Source: Blautia sp.
GTDB taxonomy: Bacteria > Bacillota > Clostridia > Lachnospirales > Lachnospiraceae
Assembly: GCA_030841965.1 (NCBI GenBank)
Contig: JAUUSJ010000063.1
Location: 1 to 21,789 of the forward strand
Direction: 5' to 3'
DNA length: 21,789 bases
Below the pieces are notes generated by a model. That model searched no databases. It was not told the DNA's origin and worked only from the letters and a program-made list of their open reading frames with translations. Numbering within the stretch: the stretch's first letter is position 1; each line of letters opens with the position of its first letter. Below are positions 8,184-15,439 of this stretch, in pieces. A program made the translations under genes and the position numbers.

Positions 8184-9246
8184 TTATGCTACATTTTTAT
8201 TTCTATTGCCACATGCTTTTTCAAACTCTCTTAATTTCCTCTTCGCATTTTCGTTTAAATCCCTTGGAACTTGAATCTGTACAGTCACATATTGATCTCC
8301 ATATACTTTGGAATTTTTCATAGAAACAATTCCTTTGCCTTTTAATCGAATCTTTGTACCCGACTGTGTTCCCTTTGCAATCTTACAAAGTACGTTTCCA
8401 TAAAGAGTCTGTACAATGACTTCACCGCCAAATACTGCCACCGTAAACGGAATATCAACAGTTGTATATACATCCATTCCCTGTCGTTCAAATCCTGGTT
8501 TACTTCCTACACTTACCTTTAACAGCAAATCTCCTGGTTTACCACCGCCACTACCTGGCATACCCTTTTCTCGAAGTCGAATGCTCTTTCCGTCATCAAT
8601 TCCTGCTGGAATATGTACTTTCAGTGATTTTGCATTTCTGGCTCCATCTGCATTTGTAAAATTAATTAATTTGTCACACCCAAATGCGGCCTCATCAAAG
8701 CTGATTGATATTTCTGATTGTAAATCAGAACCATCTTGATAAAAACTACCTCTATAGAAATCTACTATCATAAAACTCATTTTGGTCAAAACTACTTCTA
8801 TGAAATCCTCCATCATGAAACTCACTTTGGGTAAAACCACCACCAAAAATATTTTTCAAAATATCATCTATATCACCACTCTCAAAATGATATTCATGAT
8901 ACTTTCCATCTGGTCCTGTATAGCTGTATGAATTTGTGCCTCTCGACCTGCCATAACTACCTGTACCGCCATACTCATATGCATTCCTATATGAACTCGA
9001 ATCTCCAGCTGCACTTCCGTCAAAGGCTGCATGTCCAAATTGATCATACATCTTTCGTTTCTTTGGATCACTTAAAATATCATACGCCTCTGTCACCTCT
9101 TTAAACTTCTCCTCCGCCTGTACACTGCCAGCATTAGCATCAGGATGATATTTTTTGGCAAGCTTCCGATATGCTTTCTTAATTGTATTGTCATCTGCAT
9201 TTCGATTTATTCCAAGAATTTCATAATAATCTCTCTTTATTCCCAT
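8184..9246 (-). pseudogene. DnaJ-family co-chaperone lacking the zinc-finger domain (CbpA-like), frameshifted
   Basis: J-domain protein that would stimulate DnaK. Frame one (9246-8752) encodes the J domain with the HPD motif in KKYHPDANA (about residue 33) and a Gly/Phe-rich linker, then stops at TAG. The rest, in the +1 frame down to 8184, encodes the two C-terminal substrate-binding domains (VHIPAGIDDGKSIRLREKG, PGDLLLKV, GTKIRLKGKG). There are no CxxCxGxG repeats, so this is the class B/CbpA layout, not canonical DnaJ. Removing one base near 8755-8760 restores about 353 residues. The shift lies inside a tandem duplication (8740-8835): the first unit reads TTT-CAT-AGA where the second has TTT-CTAT-AGA. 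The gene has its own promoter and the AGGGAGGGAG ribosome site. It could be a recent pseudogene, a sequencing error, or a +1 slippage site (see findings). Confidence 0.85.
8740..8835 (-). repeat. Tandem 45/46-base duplication within the dnaJ Gly/Phe linker
   Basis: Two and a half diverged units run on the minus strand. Unit 1 (8835-8791) encodes FTQSEFHDGGFHRSS. Unit 2 (8790-8745) encodes FDQNEFYDSRF and, after a one-base shift, YRGS. A partial third begins FYQDG. Unit 2 is one base longer than unit 1, and that base is the frameshift. Confidence 0.75.
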
Positions 9247-9288
9247 ATTTCTCCCTCCCTACCTGTCACCTTATTTTGTTCTATTTGT

Positions 9289-9317
9289 ACTATAATAAAT
9301 ATATTTTCACTCGTCAA
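9289..9317 (-). promoter_or_regulatory. Sigma-A promoter of the dnaJ-like gene
   Basis: On the minus strand TTGACG (9317-9312) and TATAGT (9294-9289) are separated by exactly 17 bases, about 45 bases before the ATG at 9246. No CIRCE inverted repeat or CtsR-type box is visible, so the gene does not show the usual heat-shock control. Confidence 0.75.
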
Positions 9318-9331
9318 GAATGAATGCCACT

Positions 9332-9357
9332 ATATTTTGTGAAGTTTTTGTGAAGTT
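9332..9357 (-). repeat. Direct repeat CTTCACAAAA x2 just upstream of the dnaJ promoter
   Basis: Reading minus, ACTTCACAAAA occurs twice in immediate succession (spanning about 9357-9335), ending about 17 bases before the -35 box. Its position and tandem spacing (one helical turn) suit a regulator site, but this is inference only. It directly follows the end of the TRAP permease fragment. Confidence 0.4.
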
Positions 9358-9369
9358 CAAGCATCAAGC

Positions 9370-9832
9370 TTATAACATTAGATTCGGAAGAAACATAATA
9401 ATTGTTTCCATATTAGTTATTAGCATTAATACTACAATGGCAATCGCAATATATGTCCACAAATATTTGTTAATTACATAATCCACTGATCGTTTTCGAA
9501 TACTTGCCGCTGCATATAAATTTAAACCAAGTGGTGGCGTCGCAAATCCAATGGCAAGATTTATAACCATAATAACACCAAAAGCTACAGGATTAATTCC
9601 GATAGAAGTACAAACAGGAAGAAACATTGGTGTTACAATCAAAATTGCTGCACAAGTCTCCATAAAAGTGCCAACAATTAATAAAAATATATTTACAAGT
9701 AATAAGAAAACATACTTATTTGTAGTGAATGCAGTAATCATATTAGTAACTGCAAGAGGAATCGTTCTCTTGTCATAACATATCCATAAGCAGAAGCTGC
9801 CGCAACAATCAGCATAATCATGGCTGTACTTC
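9370..9832 (-). pseudogene. TRAP transporter large permease (DctM family), C-terminal remnant
   Basis: Tail of a 12-helix TRAP dicarboxylate-type importer subunit. Recognisable DctM sequence includes TAMIMLIVAAASAYGYV (minus strand from 9827), NIFLLIVGTFMETCAAILI, TPMFLPV and INLAIGFATPPLGLNLYAA. These form hydrophobic membrane segments. Only about the last 150 of some 430 residues remain. Within them a one-base loss near 9761-9764 breaks the frame: TREQIP-type sequence becomes TRER then out of frame, and IPLAVTNMITAFT follows in the other frame. The upstream end runs directly into the CoA-transferase remnant near 9826-9833, with no DctP or DctQ gene. It is a deletion remnant, presumably of an importer for a C4 acid. 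Confidence 0.85.
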
Positions 9833-10957
9833 TGCCGCTCCTTTATCTAAAAATGAAACAATTTTTGAAATTTTCCCGTTAGCTGCTGTAGAAGTACAAG
9901 CAATAATAGATTTACCATTTGGACACATAGTTGCACCACAGACAAAATCAACCTGACCTCCTACACTGCTTATTTGGCGCGGTCCTATACTTTCTGCACA
10001 GATTTGTCCGAAAAGATCCACCTGTACACACGAATTAACCGATACCATCTTATTATTTTTCTCAATTACTCTTGGATCATTTACATAAGTAATAGGTGCC
10101 ATAAGCCATCGGATTATCATCCATAAAGTCATATAATTTCTTTGTCCCCATAGCAAACGATGCCACTAAAAGTCCTTCATGTAACCCTTTCTTTTTTCCA
10201 TTCATAATACCTTTTTCCACTAATGGAACGATACTATCCGAGAGCATTTCACTGTGCAATCCCAAATCTTTTTTCTTATCCATAAATAAAAGAACAGAAT
10301 CAGGAATTGCTCCAATTCCAAGCTGCAATGTACTTCCATCTTCCACTAAAGAGGCACAGTATTCTCCGATGGCTCTTTCCACGTCTGTGATAGTAGTTAG
10401 AAAAAGCTCAATTAGTGGTCTGGATGTCTCCACTATATAGTCAATCTCAGAAATATGTACAAAACAATCGCCAAAAGAACGAGGGCACTGGTCATTTGCT
10501 CCTGCAATAACAATTTTAGCTTTTTCCACTGCCGCCTTTGTATAATCTACAGATATTCCAAGGCTTACAAAACCATGCTTATCTGGTCGCGATACTTGGA
10601 TAATTGCCACATCCAAAGAAAGGGTTGTATCATAAAAAGATGGCATTTCATAGAAAAAAGCAAGAGTATAATCTCCTCTCAAACCATTAATTGCTTCTCT
10701 TGTTTTACCACCTGCACAAAATGTATTATGTCTAAAATATTTTGCATTTTCAGGAAGACAATACTCTGCTTTCCCATTGGAATATAATGAACAATCTCTA
10801 CATTTTCATACTGCTCTTTATTAGCAACTAACGCATCTGTAATTGTTGTTGCCTCTCCTGCAGCATGAGCAAAAATAACTCTATCTCCAGATTTAATTTG
10901 CTTCACTGCTTCTTCTGCTGTCACACATTTTTTGCAATATTCTTCTTTCCAACTCAT
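9826..10957 (-). pseudogene. abfT: 4-hydroxybutyrate/acetyl-CoA-type CoA-transferase, frameshifted and 3'-truncated
   Basis: Family: AbfT/acetyl-CoA hydrolase-like CoA-transferases, which load CoA onto 4-hydroxybutyrate (or release butyrate) using acetyl-CoA or butyryl-CoA. The start ATG at 10957 (MSWKEEYCKKC) follows GAGGTGG; a GTG at 10966 lies inside the ribosome site. Three reading-frame pieces join: 10957 to about 10784, about 10784 to about 10110, then to 9826. A one-base loss in the GGG-AAA run near 10783 precedes sequence reading GKAEYCLPENAKYF. A two-base loss near 10105-10110 precedes PITYVNDP. The active-site glutamate segment LHSEMLSDSIV and the GGQVDFVCGA motif are present. The protein stops at DKGAA, where the family continues for about 80-90 residues, and is replaced by TRAP permease sequence. 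Dead by three independent lesions. The exact CoA-acceptor specificity is inferred from the neighbouring abfD. Confidence 0.85.
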
Positions 10958-10993
10958 ATAAACCACCTCTTTCTATTACTATTCCATACAAAG

Positions 10994-11045
10994 AAAAAAT
11001 GAGGACCCTTTGACAATGGCGAACATCAACAGAAGGGCCTCATTC
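10994..11045 (-). terminator. Rho-independent terminator after etfA
   Basis: On the minus strand AATGAGGCCCTTC pairs with AAAGGGTCCTCATT (one bulge) across a loop of about 20 bases and is followed by TTTTTTCTT. It lies 70-120 bases beyond the etfA stop and ends the catabolic transcript before the CoA-transferase remnant. Confidence 0.8.
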
Positions 11046-11117
11046 TTTGGAGGAATCTTATACAATTAATATATAATAATTATCAGGACAATAGATATAA
11101 CATCATAGCCTGTTAAA

Positions 11118-12224
11118 TTATTCTAAATTTAATGCAATCAGCTCTTCAATCAGTATTGGCACAACTTTATATAAATCACCACAAATTCCATAATCAGCCA
11201 CATCAAAAATTGGTGCATGCTCATTTTTGTTAATCGCAATAATACATTCTGAATCTTGCATACCTGCTTTATGCTGAATTGCTCCTGAAATACCAAGTGC
11301 AACATAAATTCTTGGTCTTACCGTTTTTCCTGTCTGACCAACCTGATGGTCACCAGAAATAATTCCTGCATCTACTAAAGCACGAGAAGCACCAACCACT
11401 CCACCGCCTAAGGCTGTTGCTAATTCTTCCGCTAACTGAATTCCTTTTTGAGGATCTTTTGCGATACCTCGACCAACAGATACAATAATTTCTGCATTAA
11501 TTAAATCAACCTGAGCCTTCGCTTCTTTTACAACTTCCAGTACTTTCGTTCTAAGGTCTTTCTCTCCAATTACTGGTTTATACATTTCAATTTCACAAGC
11601 ATCTGCTTTTTCTTGACTAAATATCGCTCTTTTCATCACACCTGGACGTACTGTAGACATACAAGGACGAAATCTAGGGCAAATAATCGTAGCCATCATA
11701 TGTCCGCCAAATGCAGGTCTTGTCATCTTTAAATTTGTATCATCCATTTTAAAGGAAACTGCATCCACATTTAATGTGGAAGAAGTACGTAAAAAATCTA
11801 CATATTTTTCCATATCAATATCAAGGTGAGTACAATCTGCTGTCAATCCTGTATGTAAACGTCCTGCACAGCGTGGTCCTAAATCTCTTCCAATATGAGA
11901 AGCCCCTATTAACAATACTTCTGGTTTTTTCTCTGTCACTACATCACAAATTACTTTTGTATATGCATCTGTAGTATATACGTCTAAATCTTTTGATTCA
12001 CAAACGATTACTTTGTCTGCGCCATATCCACCTAATTCTTTTGCAATAGAGCAAATTCCTTCCCCACCAAGCAAAATACCTACCAGCTTAGAACCACGCT
12101 CATCTGCTAATTTACGTCCTTCAGAAATTAATTCAAAATCAGTGCTGACTAATTTTCCCTCACGTTGCTCACAAAAAACCCAAATATCTTGAAATGCTTG
12201 AATATCTGCACTATTAAAATCCAT
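11118..12224 (-). CDS. etfA: Electron transfer flavoprotein, alpha subunit
   Basis: FAD-binding subunit that, with EtfB, passes electrons to butyryl-CoA dehydrogenase. In butyrate-forming clostridia the EtfAB-Bcd complex is known to bifurcate electrons from NADH to crotonyl-CoA and ferredoxin. The 368-residue product has the N-terminal ETF domain (WVFCEQREGKL) and the C-terminal FAD domain with SVGRGIAKDPQKGI (about 245-260), GASRALVDAGI, GQTGKTVRPRIYVALGISGA and the closing INKNEHAPIFDVADYG, all diagnostic. The AAAGGAG ribosome site is 7 bases before the ATG. It follows etfB by 17 bases. The frame is intact, but its partner etfB carries a stop. No extra ferredoxin domain is present. Confidence 0.96.
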   Translation of the reverse strand: MDFNSADIQAFQDIWVFCEQREGKLVSTDFELISEGRKLADERGSKLVGILLGGEGICSIAKELGGYGADKVIVCESKDLDVYTTDAYTKVICDVVTEKKPEVLLIGASHIGRDLGPRCAGRLHTGLTADCTHLDIDMEKYVDFLRTSSTLNVDAVSFKMDDTNLKMTRPAFGGHMMATIICPRFRPCMSTVRPGVMKRAIFSQEKADACEIEMYKPVIGEKDLRTKVLEVVKEAKAQVDLINAEIIVSVGRGIAKDPQKGIQLAEELATALGGGVVGASRALVDAGIISGDHQVGQTGKTVRPRIYVALGISGAIQHKAGMQDSECIIAINKNEHAPIFDVADYGICGDLYKVVPILIEELIALNLE

Positions 12225-12241
12225 TTTATTTTCTCCTTTCG

Positions 12242-13027
12242 CTAGACAATATGCTTTTTCTGGAGTTGCTCAACTAACTCTGATACAGAATCTAACATCA
12301 TACCAGATCCTTTTACAGGAGGTGCAAATGATTTAAAAATATTTGTTGGTGAACCTTTTAAACCAATGGTATCTGGTTCAATTAACGGTTCATCTTTCAA
12401 ATCTTGATATCCTAAAATTGTAAGAGGTTTGCTATAACATTCTGTAATTCCCACCAATGTCATATAACGAGGAGTATTTAATTCTTTGATACAAGTCACA
12501 ACACAAGGCGTTTTCACCTGAATTGTCATATATCCATCTTCAAGCATTCTCTTAATTGTCAATATATTGTCTTCTTTTTTAATATCTGCGGCATATGTTA
12601 CCTGTGGTAAATCAAGCTTTTCTGCAATCTGAGGTGCAACCTGCGCAGTATCCCCATCAATTGCCTAGCGGCCACAAAAAATCATATCCTCATCTTCAAT
12701 TCCCATATGATTTATTGCAGCAGCAATAATCTGGGAAGTAGCATATGTATCAGAACCACCAAATTCTCTGCCAGAAATTAATACTGCATCATCTGCTCCC
12801 GTAGCAAGAAGTTCACGAAGCATTCCCTCTGCAGTCATAGGTCCCATCGTAACCGCTGTCACCTGGCATCCTATTTTATCTTTTAATGCCAAGGCTGCCT
12901 CCATTGCATTCTGATCATCTGGATTAATGATGGTTGCCATAGAAGCTCTATCAAGTGTACCATCTTCTCGCACGACTACTTTTCCAGAGGTATCCGGCAC
13001 CTGTTTCACACATACATAGATTCTCAT
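12242..13027 (-). pseudogene. etfB: Electron transfer flavoprotein, beta subunit, interrupted by an in-frame TAG
   Basis: Partner of EtfA that carries the second flavin/nucleotide site. The full frame is 262 codons, the usual length, from MRIYVCVKQVPDTSG to QKKHIV. A single TAG at codon 121 (12667-12665) replaces the conserved glutamine in the motif FCGR-Q-AIDGDTAQV. The sequence resumes in the same frame with AIDGDTAQVAPQIAEKLDLP, then TPCVVTCIKELNTPRY, so this is one C-to-T change (CAG to TAG), not a shift. The GGAGG ribosome site overlaps the bcd stop. The terminal stop is also TAG (12244-12242). It is either a fresh nonsense mutation, a sequencing error, or a codon read through as Gln. 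Without readthrough the 120-residue product lacks the nucleotide-binding loop and would not form a working ETF. Confidence 0.9.
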
Positions 13028-13040
13028 TATATTTTCCTCC

Positions 13041-14183
13041 CTACTTCAACAGCTCTTTTGCAATAACAATTTTCTGTACCTCGGAGGTTCCTTCATAAAT
13101 TGTTAAAATTCTTGCATCTCTGTAAATTCTTTCTACTGCATAATCTTTCATATATCCATAACCACCATGAATTTGTACTGCTTTTCCAGCAATTTCATTA
13201 GCAGCTTCAGCTGCATAGAATTTTGCCATAGAGGCGTTCATTGCAGACGGAAGTTTACGGTCTCTTAAATCTGCTGCTTTTAAAGTAAGTAATTTTGCTG
13301 CTTCCAGTTTTGTAGCCATTTCCGCAAGATACCACTGAAGTCCCTGTTTGGCAGAAATTGGTCTTCCAAATTGTTCTCTCTGCTTTGAATACTCAATTGC
13401 AGCATCCAATGCAGCTTGAGCTTCACCACAAGCCTGTGACGCAATACCAACACGTCCACTGTCAAGACCACTCATCGCAATATGGAATCCTTTTCCCACT
13501 TTTCCAAGTACCTGCGTTTTTGGTACACGACAGTCTTCTAAAATAAGCTCAGATACTGCTGCGCCACAAATACCCATCTTATCTTCTAATTTTCCAACAG
13601 TAAATCCAGGCGTATCTCTATCTACAATAAAAGCTGTCATGCCTCCATGGGTTTTCTTTTTGCGATCTGTTACAGCAATTACAATAGCATAATCTCCTTC
13701 GTGTGGACCAAGATTACTAATAAAACATTTTGTTCCATTTAAAATATAATCATCACCGTCTTCTACTGCTGTTGTCTGCAATCCTCCTGCATCAGATCCT
13801 GCACCTGGTTCTGTAAGAGCAAAAGCACCTATTTTTCCTTCTTTACAGGTCATTCCAAGATATTTTTTCTTCTGTTCTTCTGTGCCATGAGCAACAATAA
13901 TTCCATTTACCAATAATTGTACTGCGAACATTTCACCTGTGCTGGAACATGCTCTTGCTACTTCAGTAACTGCAAGCACCTTACACACCTCATTCATTCC
14001 TGCACCACCATACTCTTTGGGGACGTTTAAACCGAGCAATCCAACTTTTGTCATTTTATTAATTATTTCCAAAGAAAACTCGCCTGTCTTATCCATTTCT
14101 TCAGCTAATGGAGTAATTTCGTTTGCAGAAAATTCTTTTACCATCTTTACGAGCAATTCCTGCTCTTTTGTTAATTCGAACAA
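13041..14183 (-). CDS. bcd: Butyryl-CoA dehydrogenase (short-chain acyl-CoA dehydrogenase)
   Basis: FAD enzyme that reduces crotonyl-CoA to butyryl-CoA with EtfAB. I place the start at the TTG at 14183, giving MFELTKEQELLVKMV and 380 residues, the normal family length. An AGGAG site lies 8 bases before it. The in-frame ATG 24 bases upstream (14207) would translate the ribosome site itself. Motifs: FALTEPGAGSDAGG (about 120), FISNLG, GRVGIASQACGEAQAALD, QIHGGYGYMKDY and the catalytic glutamate in IYEGTSEVQ near the C-terminus. It precedes etfB with the TAG stop fused to the etfB ribosome site. The frame is fully open. Confidence 0.96.
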   Translation of the reverse strand: MFELTKEQELLVKMVKEFSANEITPLAEEMDKTGEFSLEIINKMTKVGLLGLNVPKEYGGAGMNEVCKVLAVTEVARACSSTGEMFAVQLLVNGIIVAHGTEEQKKKYLGMTCKEGKIGAFALTEPGAGSDAGGLQTTAVEDGDDYILNGTKCFISNLGPHEGDYAIVIAVTDRKKKTHGGMTAFIVDRDTPGFTVGKLEDKMGICGAAVSELILEDCRVPKTQVLGKVGKGFHIAMSGLDSGRVGIASQACGEAQAALDAAIEYSKQREQFGRPISAKQGLQWYLAEMATKLEAAKLLTLKAADLRDRKLPSAMNASMAKFYAAEAANEIAGKAVQIHGGYGYMKDYAVERIYRDARILTIYEGTSEVQKIVIAKELLK

Positions 14184-14302
14184 TGCTTTCTCTCCTATCT
14201 TTTTCATTCAATAATGATATTTTATTTTTTCGCTTCAAAAATAAGCTTCTCTTTGAACTTTCCAATCCAAAGATTTATCTTCTCTCCCCAATGACCCAAT
14301 TT

Positions 14303-14533
14303 TTATTCTATCTTGACATTTTCGGGATCAATGATAATTATTTTTTTTGCCTTAATATTAGAAATATCTGCACAATGGGTAAAGCACCCACATACAATAT
14401 AAACTTCATCATATTCTTGTTCTATCTGTGCTCCCGTAAAGGTTTGTCCAAATTTCTCTTCCAGGCTCCTTACAAATGCAACGCGATCATAGCGTGGATT
14501 ACATCCTCCGCAATACTTTACTGCTCGCTTCAT
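14303..14533 (-). CDS. Small cysteine-rich protein of unknown function (KYCGGCNPRYDR type)
   Basis: 76 residues with five cysteines: a CGGC pair near the N-terminus (C8, C11), then VCGCFTHC (C48, C50, C54). The arrangement suggests metal or Fe-S binding, and the NPRYDR segment after CGGC looks conserved and structural. I do not recognise a characterised family. It overlaps the preceding NifU-like gene by four bases (ATGA), so the two are probably translated together. It lies between that gene and bcd, in the butyryl-CoA dehydrogenase operon. There are no membrane segments or signal peptide. A role in delivering or sensing Fe-S or redox state for the operon's enzymes is inference. Confidence 0.8.
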   Translation of the reverse strand: MKRAVKYCGGCNPRYDRVAFVRSLEEKFGQTFTGAQIEQEYDEVYIVCGCFTHCADISNIKAKKIIIIDPENVKIE

Positions 14534-14817
14534 TTTTTATCTCCATATAGTATTTGACGTGCAAAATCCAACAATTCTGGATTTACTGCATTATACAACT
14601 CTACTTTTTTCACTTCACGACACTCTTCTTGTAAAACAGATTCCACAAAAGCCCTTGTACTATAATCTGCTGACGGACATCCAGAACAAGCCCCCAAAAG
14701 CTTTATGGTCACCACTCCATTTTCACAAGATTCTACTTCGATTTCTCCTCCATGACTTTTTATTGAAGGTCGAATTTTTTCTTCTATTACCTTTTCAATT
14801 TGCTGTCTTAATTCCAT
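14530..14817 (-). CDS. NifU-like C-terminal-domain Fe-S scaffold protein
   Basis: A 95-residue single-domain protein. The NifU C-terminal domain spans nearly all of it: KVIEEKIRPSIKSHGGEIEV, then LLGACSGCPSAD with the cluster-binding CxxC (C44, C47). Such proteins assemble or carry [4Fe-4S] clusters. The start is the ATG at 14817 with AAGGAG 8 bases upstream. A longer frame from 14910 overlaps the nitroreductase end and lacks family-like sequence. The stop overlaps the next gene's start by four bases. In this operon the obvious client is the [4Fe-4S] cluster of 4-hydroxybutyryl-CoA dehydratase, but that is inference. Confidence 0.88.
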   Translation of the reverse strand: MELRQQIEKVIEEKIRPSIKSHGGEIEVESCENGVVTIKLLGACSGCPSADYSTRAFVESVLQEECREVKKVELYNAVNPELLDFARQILYGDKK

Positions 14818-14845
14818 TTTCAACACTCCTTGACAGATTATTTCG

Positions 14846-15424
14846 TTAGATAATTTTATATCTCTCTGACTTTCTTCTTGGCATTTTTCCTTCCTGTTCT
14901 GGATAACCAAATGTAATTAATGCAACCATATTTCCCTTATCTGCCGCATATCGTTCTTTAAAAACTTTATCCATTCCAGTTACGTTAGGTGCCGCAAGCC
15001 AGCATGTTCCAATTCCTTTTTCGTACGCCATAAGTAACATATTCTGTATTGCAGCAGACACACTTTGAATAATCATAGACTCGTTCTTTTCATGATATGA
15101 ATCATTTATAAACGCAAGCATACACATAGGTGCATTTCCCAAAGATGCAATAAATGTTTTCGTCTCATCTACTACCTTAGGATGTTTTGAAAATATTTCT
15201 TTTAAATGAGGTAATAAAATTTGCGCTGACTCAGTCATAATATCCAAGACATATTTCATTTCATCTTTACTTGTAATTACAACAAAATACCATGGCTACA
15301 AATTATCCCCTGAAGGAGCCATCATACCAGCTTCCAAAATTTCCATAATATCTTGTCGACTGATTGGATCTTTTTTATATTTTCTTATGGAACGTCTTCC
15401 GTATATTGCTTCTTTTAAATCCAT
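14846..15424 (-). pseudogene. Nitroreductase-family FMN protein, interrupted by an in-frame TAG
   Basis: FMN-dependent oxidoreductase fold. From the ATG at 15424 (MDLKEAIYGRRSIRKYKKD, with AAGGAGA 6 bases upstream) the frame runs 193 codons to TAA, the family's usual length. The RRSIRK FMN-phosphate motif, LEAGMMAPSGDNL, GIGTCWLAAPN and ALITFGYPEQEGKMPRR are all in one frame. Codon 43 is TAG (15298-15296), exactly where the family has glutamine in NLQPW, an FMN-contacting motif; PWYFVVITS follows directly. This is a CAG-to-TAG change, the same kind as in etfB. The first ATG at 15428 leads into a wrong frame. It could restart at M56 (15259), but that product would lack half the flavin site. 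Substrate unknown. Confidence 0.88.
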
Positions 15425-15439
15425 CCATGTCTCCTTTTC

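Noticed and set aside
8184..8846. Separate 220-residue protein starting MVVVLPKVSF
   Set aside because: Its first 35 or so residues are the dnaJ linker read in the wrong frame; the remainder is the C-terminal half of the frameshifted DnaJ.
9332..9357. Short tandem repeats as a CRISPR-like array
   Set aside because: Only two 11-base copies without spacers; no cas genes.
12600..12667. Frameshift in etfB
   Set aside because: Both halves are in the same frame; the only lesion is the TAG codon, so it is a substitution and not an indel.
12242..15424. Genome-wide reassignment of UAG to an amino acid (Gln or pyrrolysine)
   Set aside because: TAG ends ftsY, plsX, bcd, etfB, crt, hbd and the lactonase at the right family lengths; readthrough at plsX would fuse it to rnc. 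Only partial suppression or mutation remains possible.
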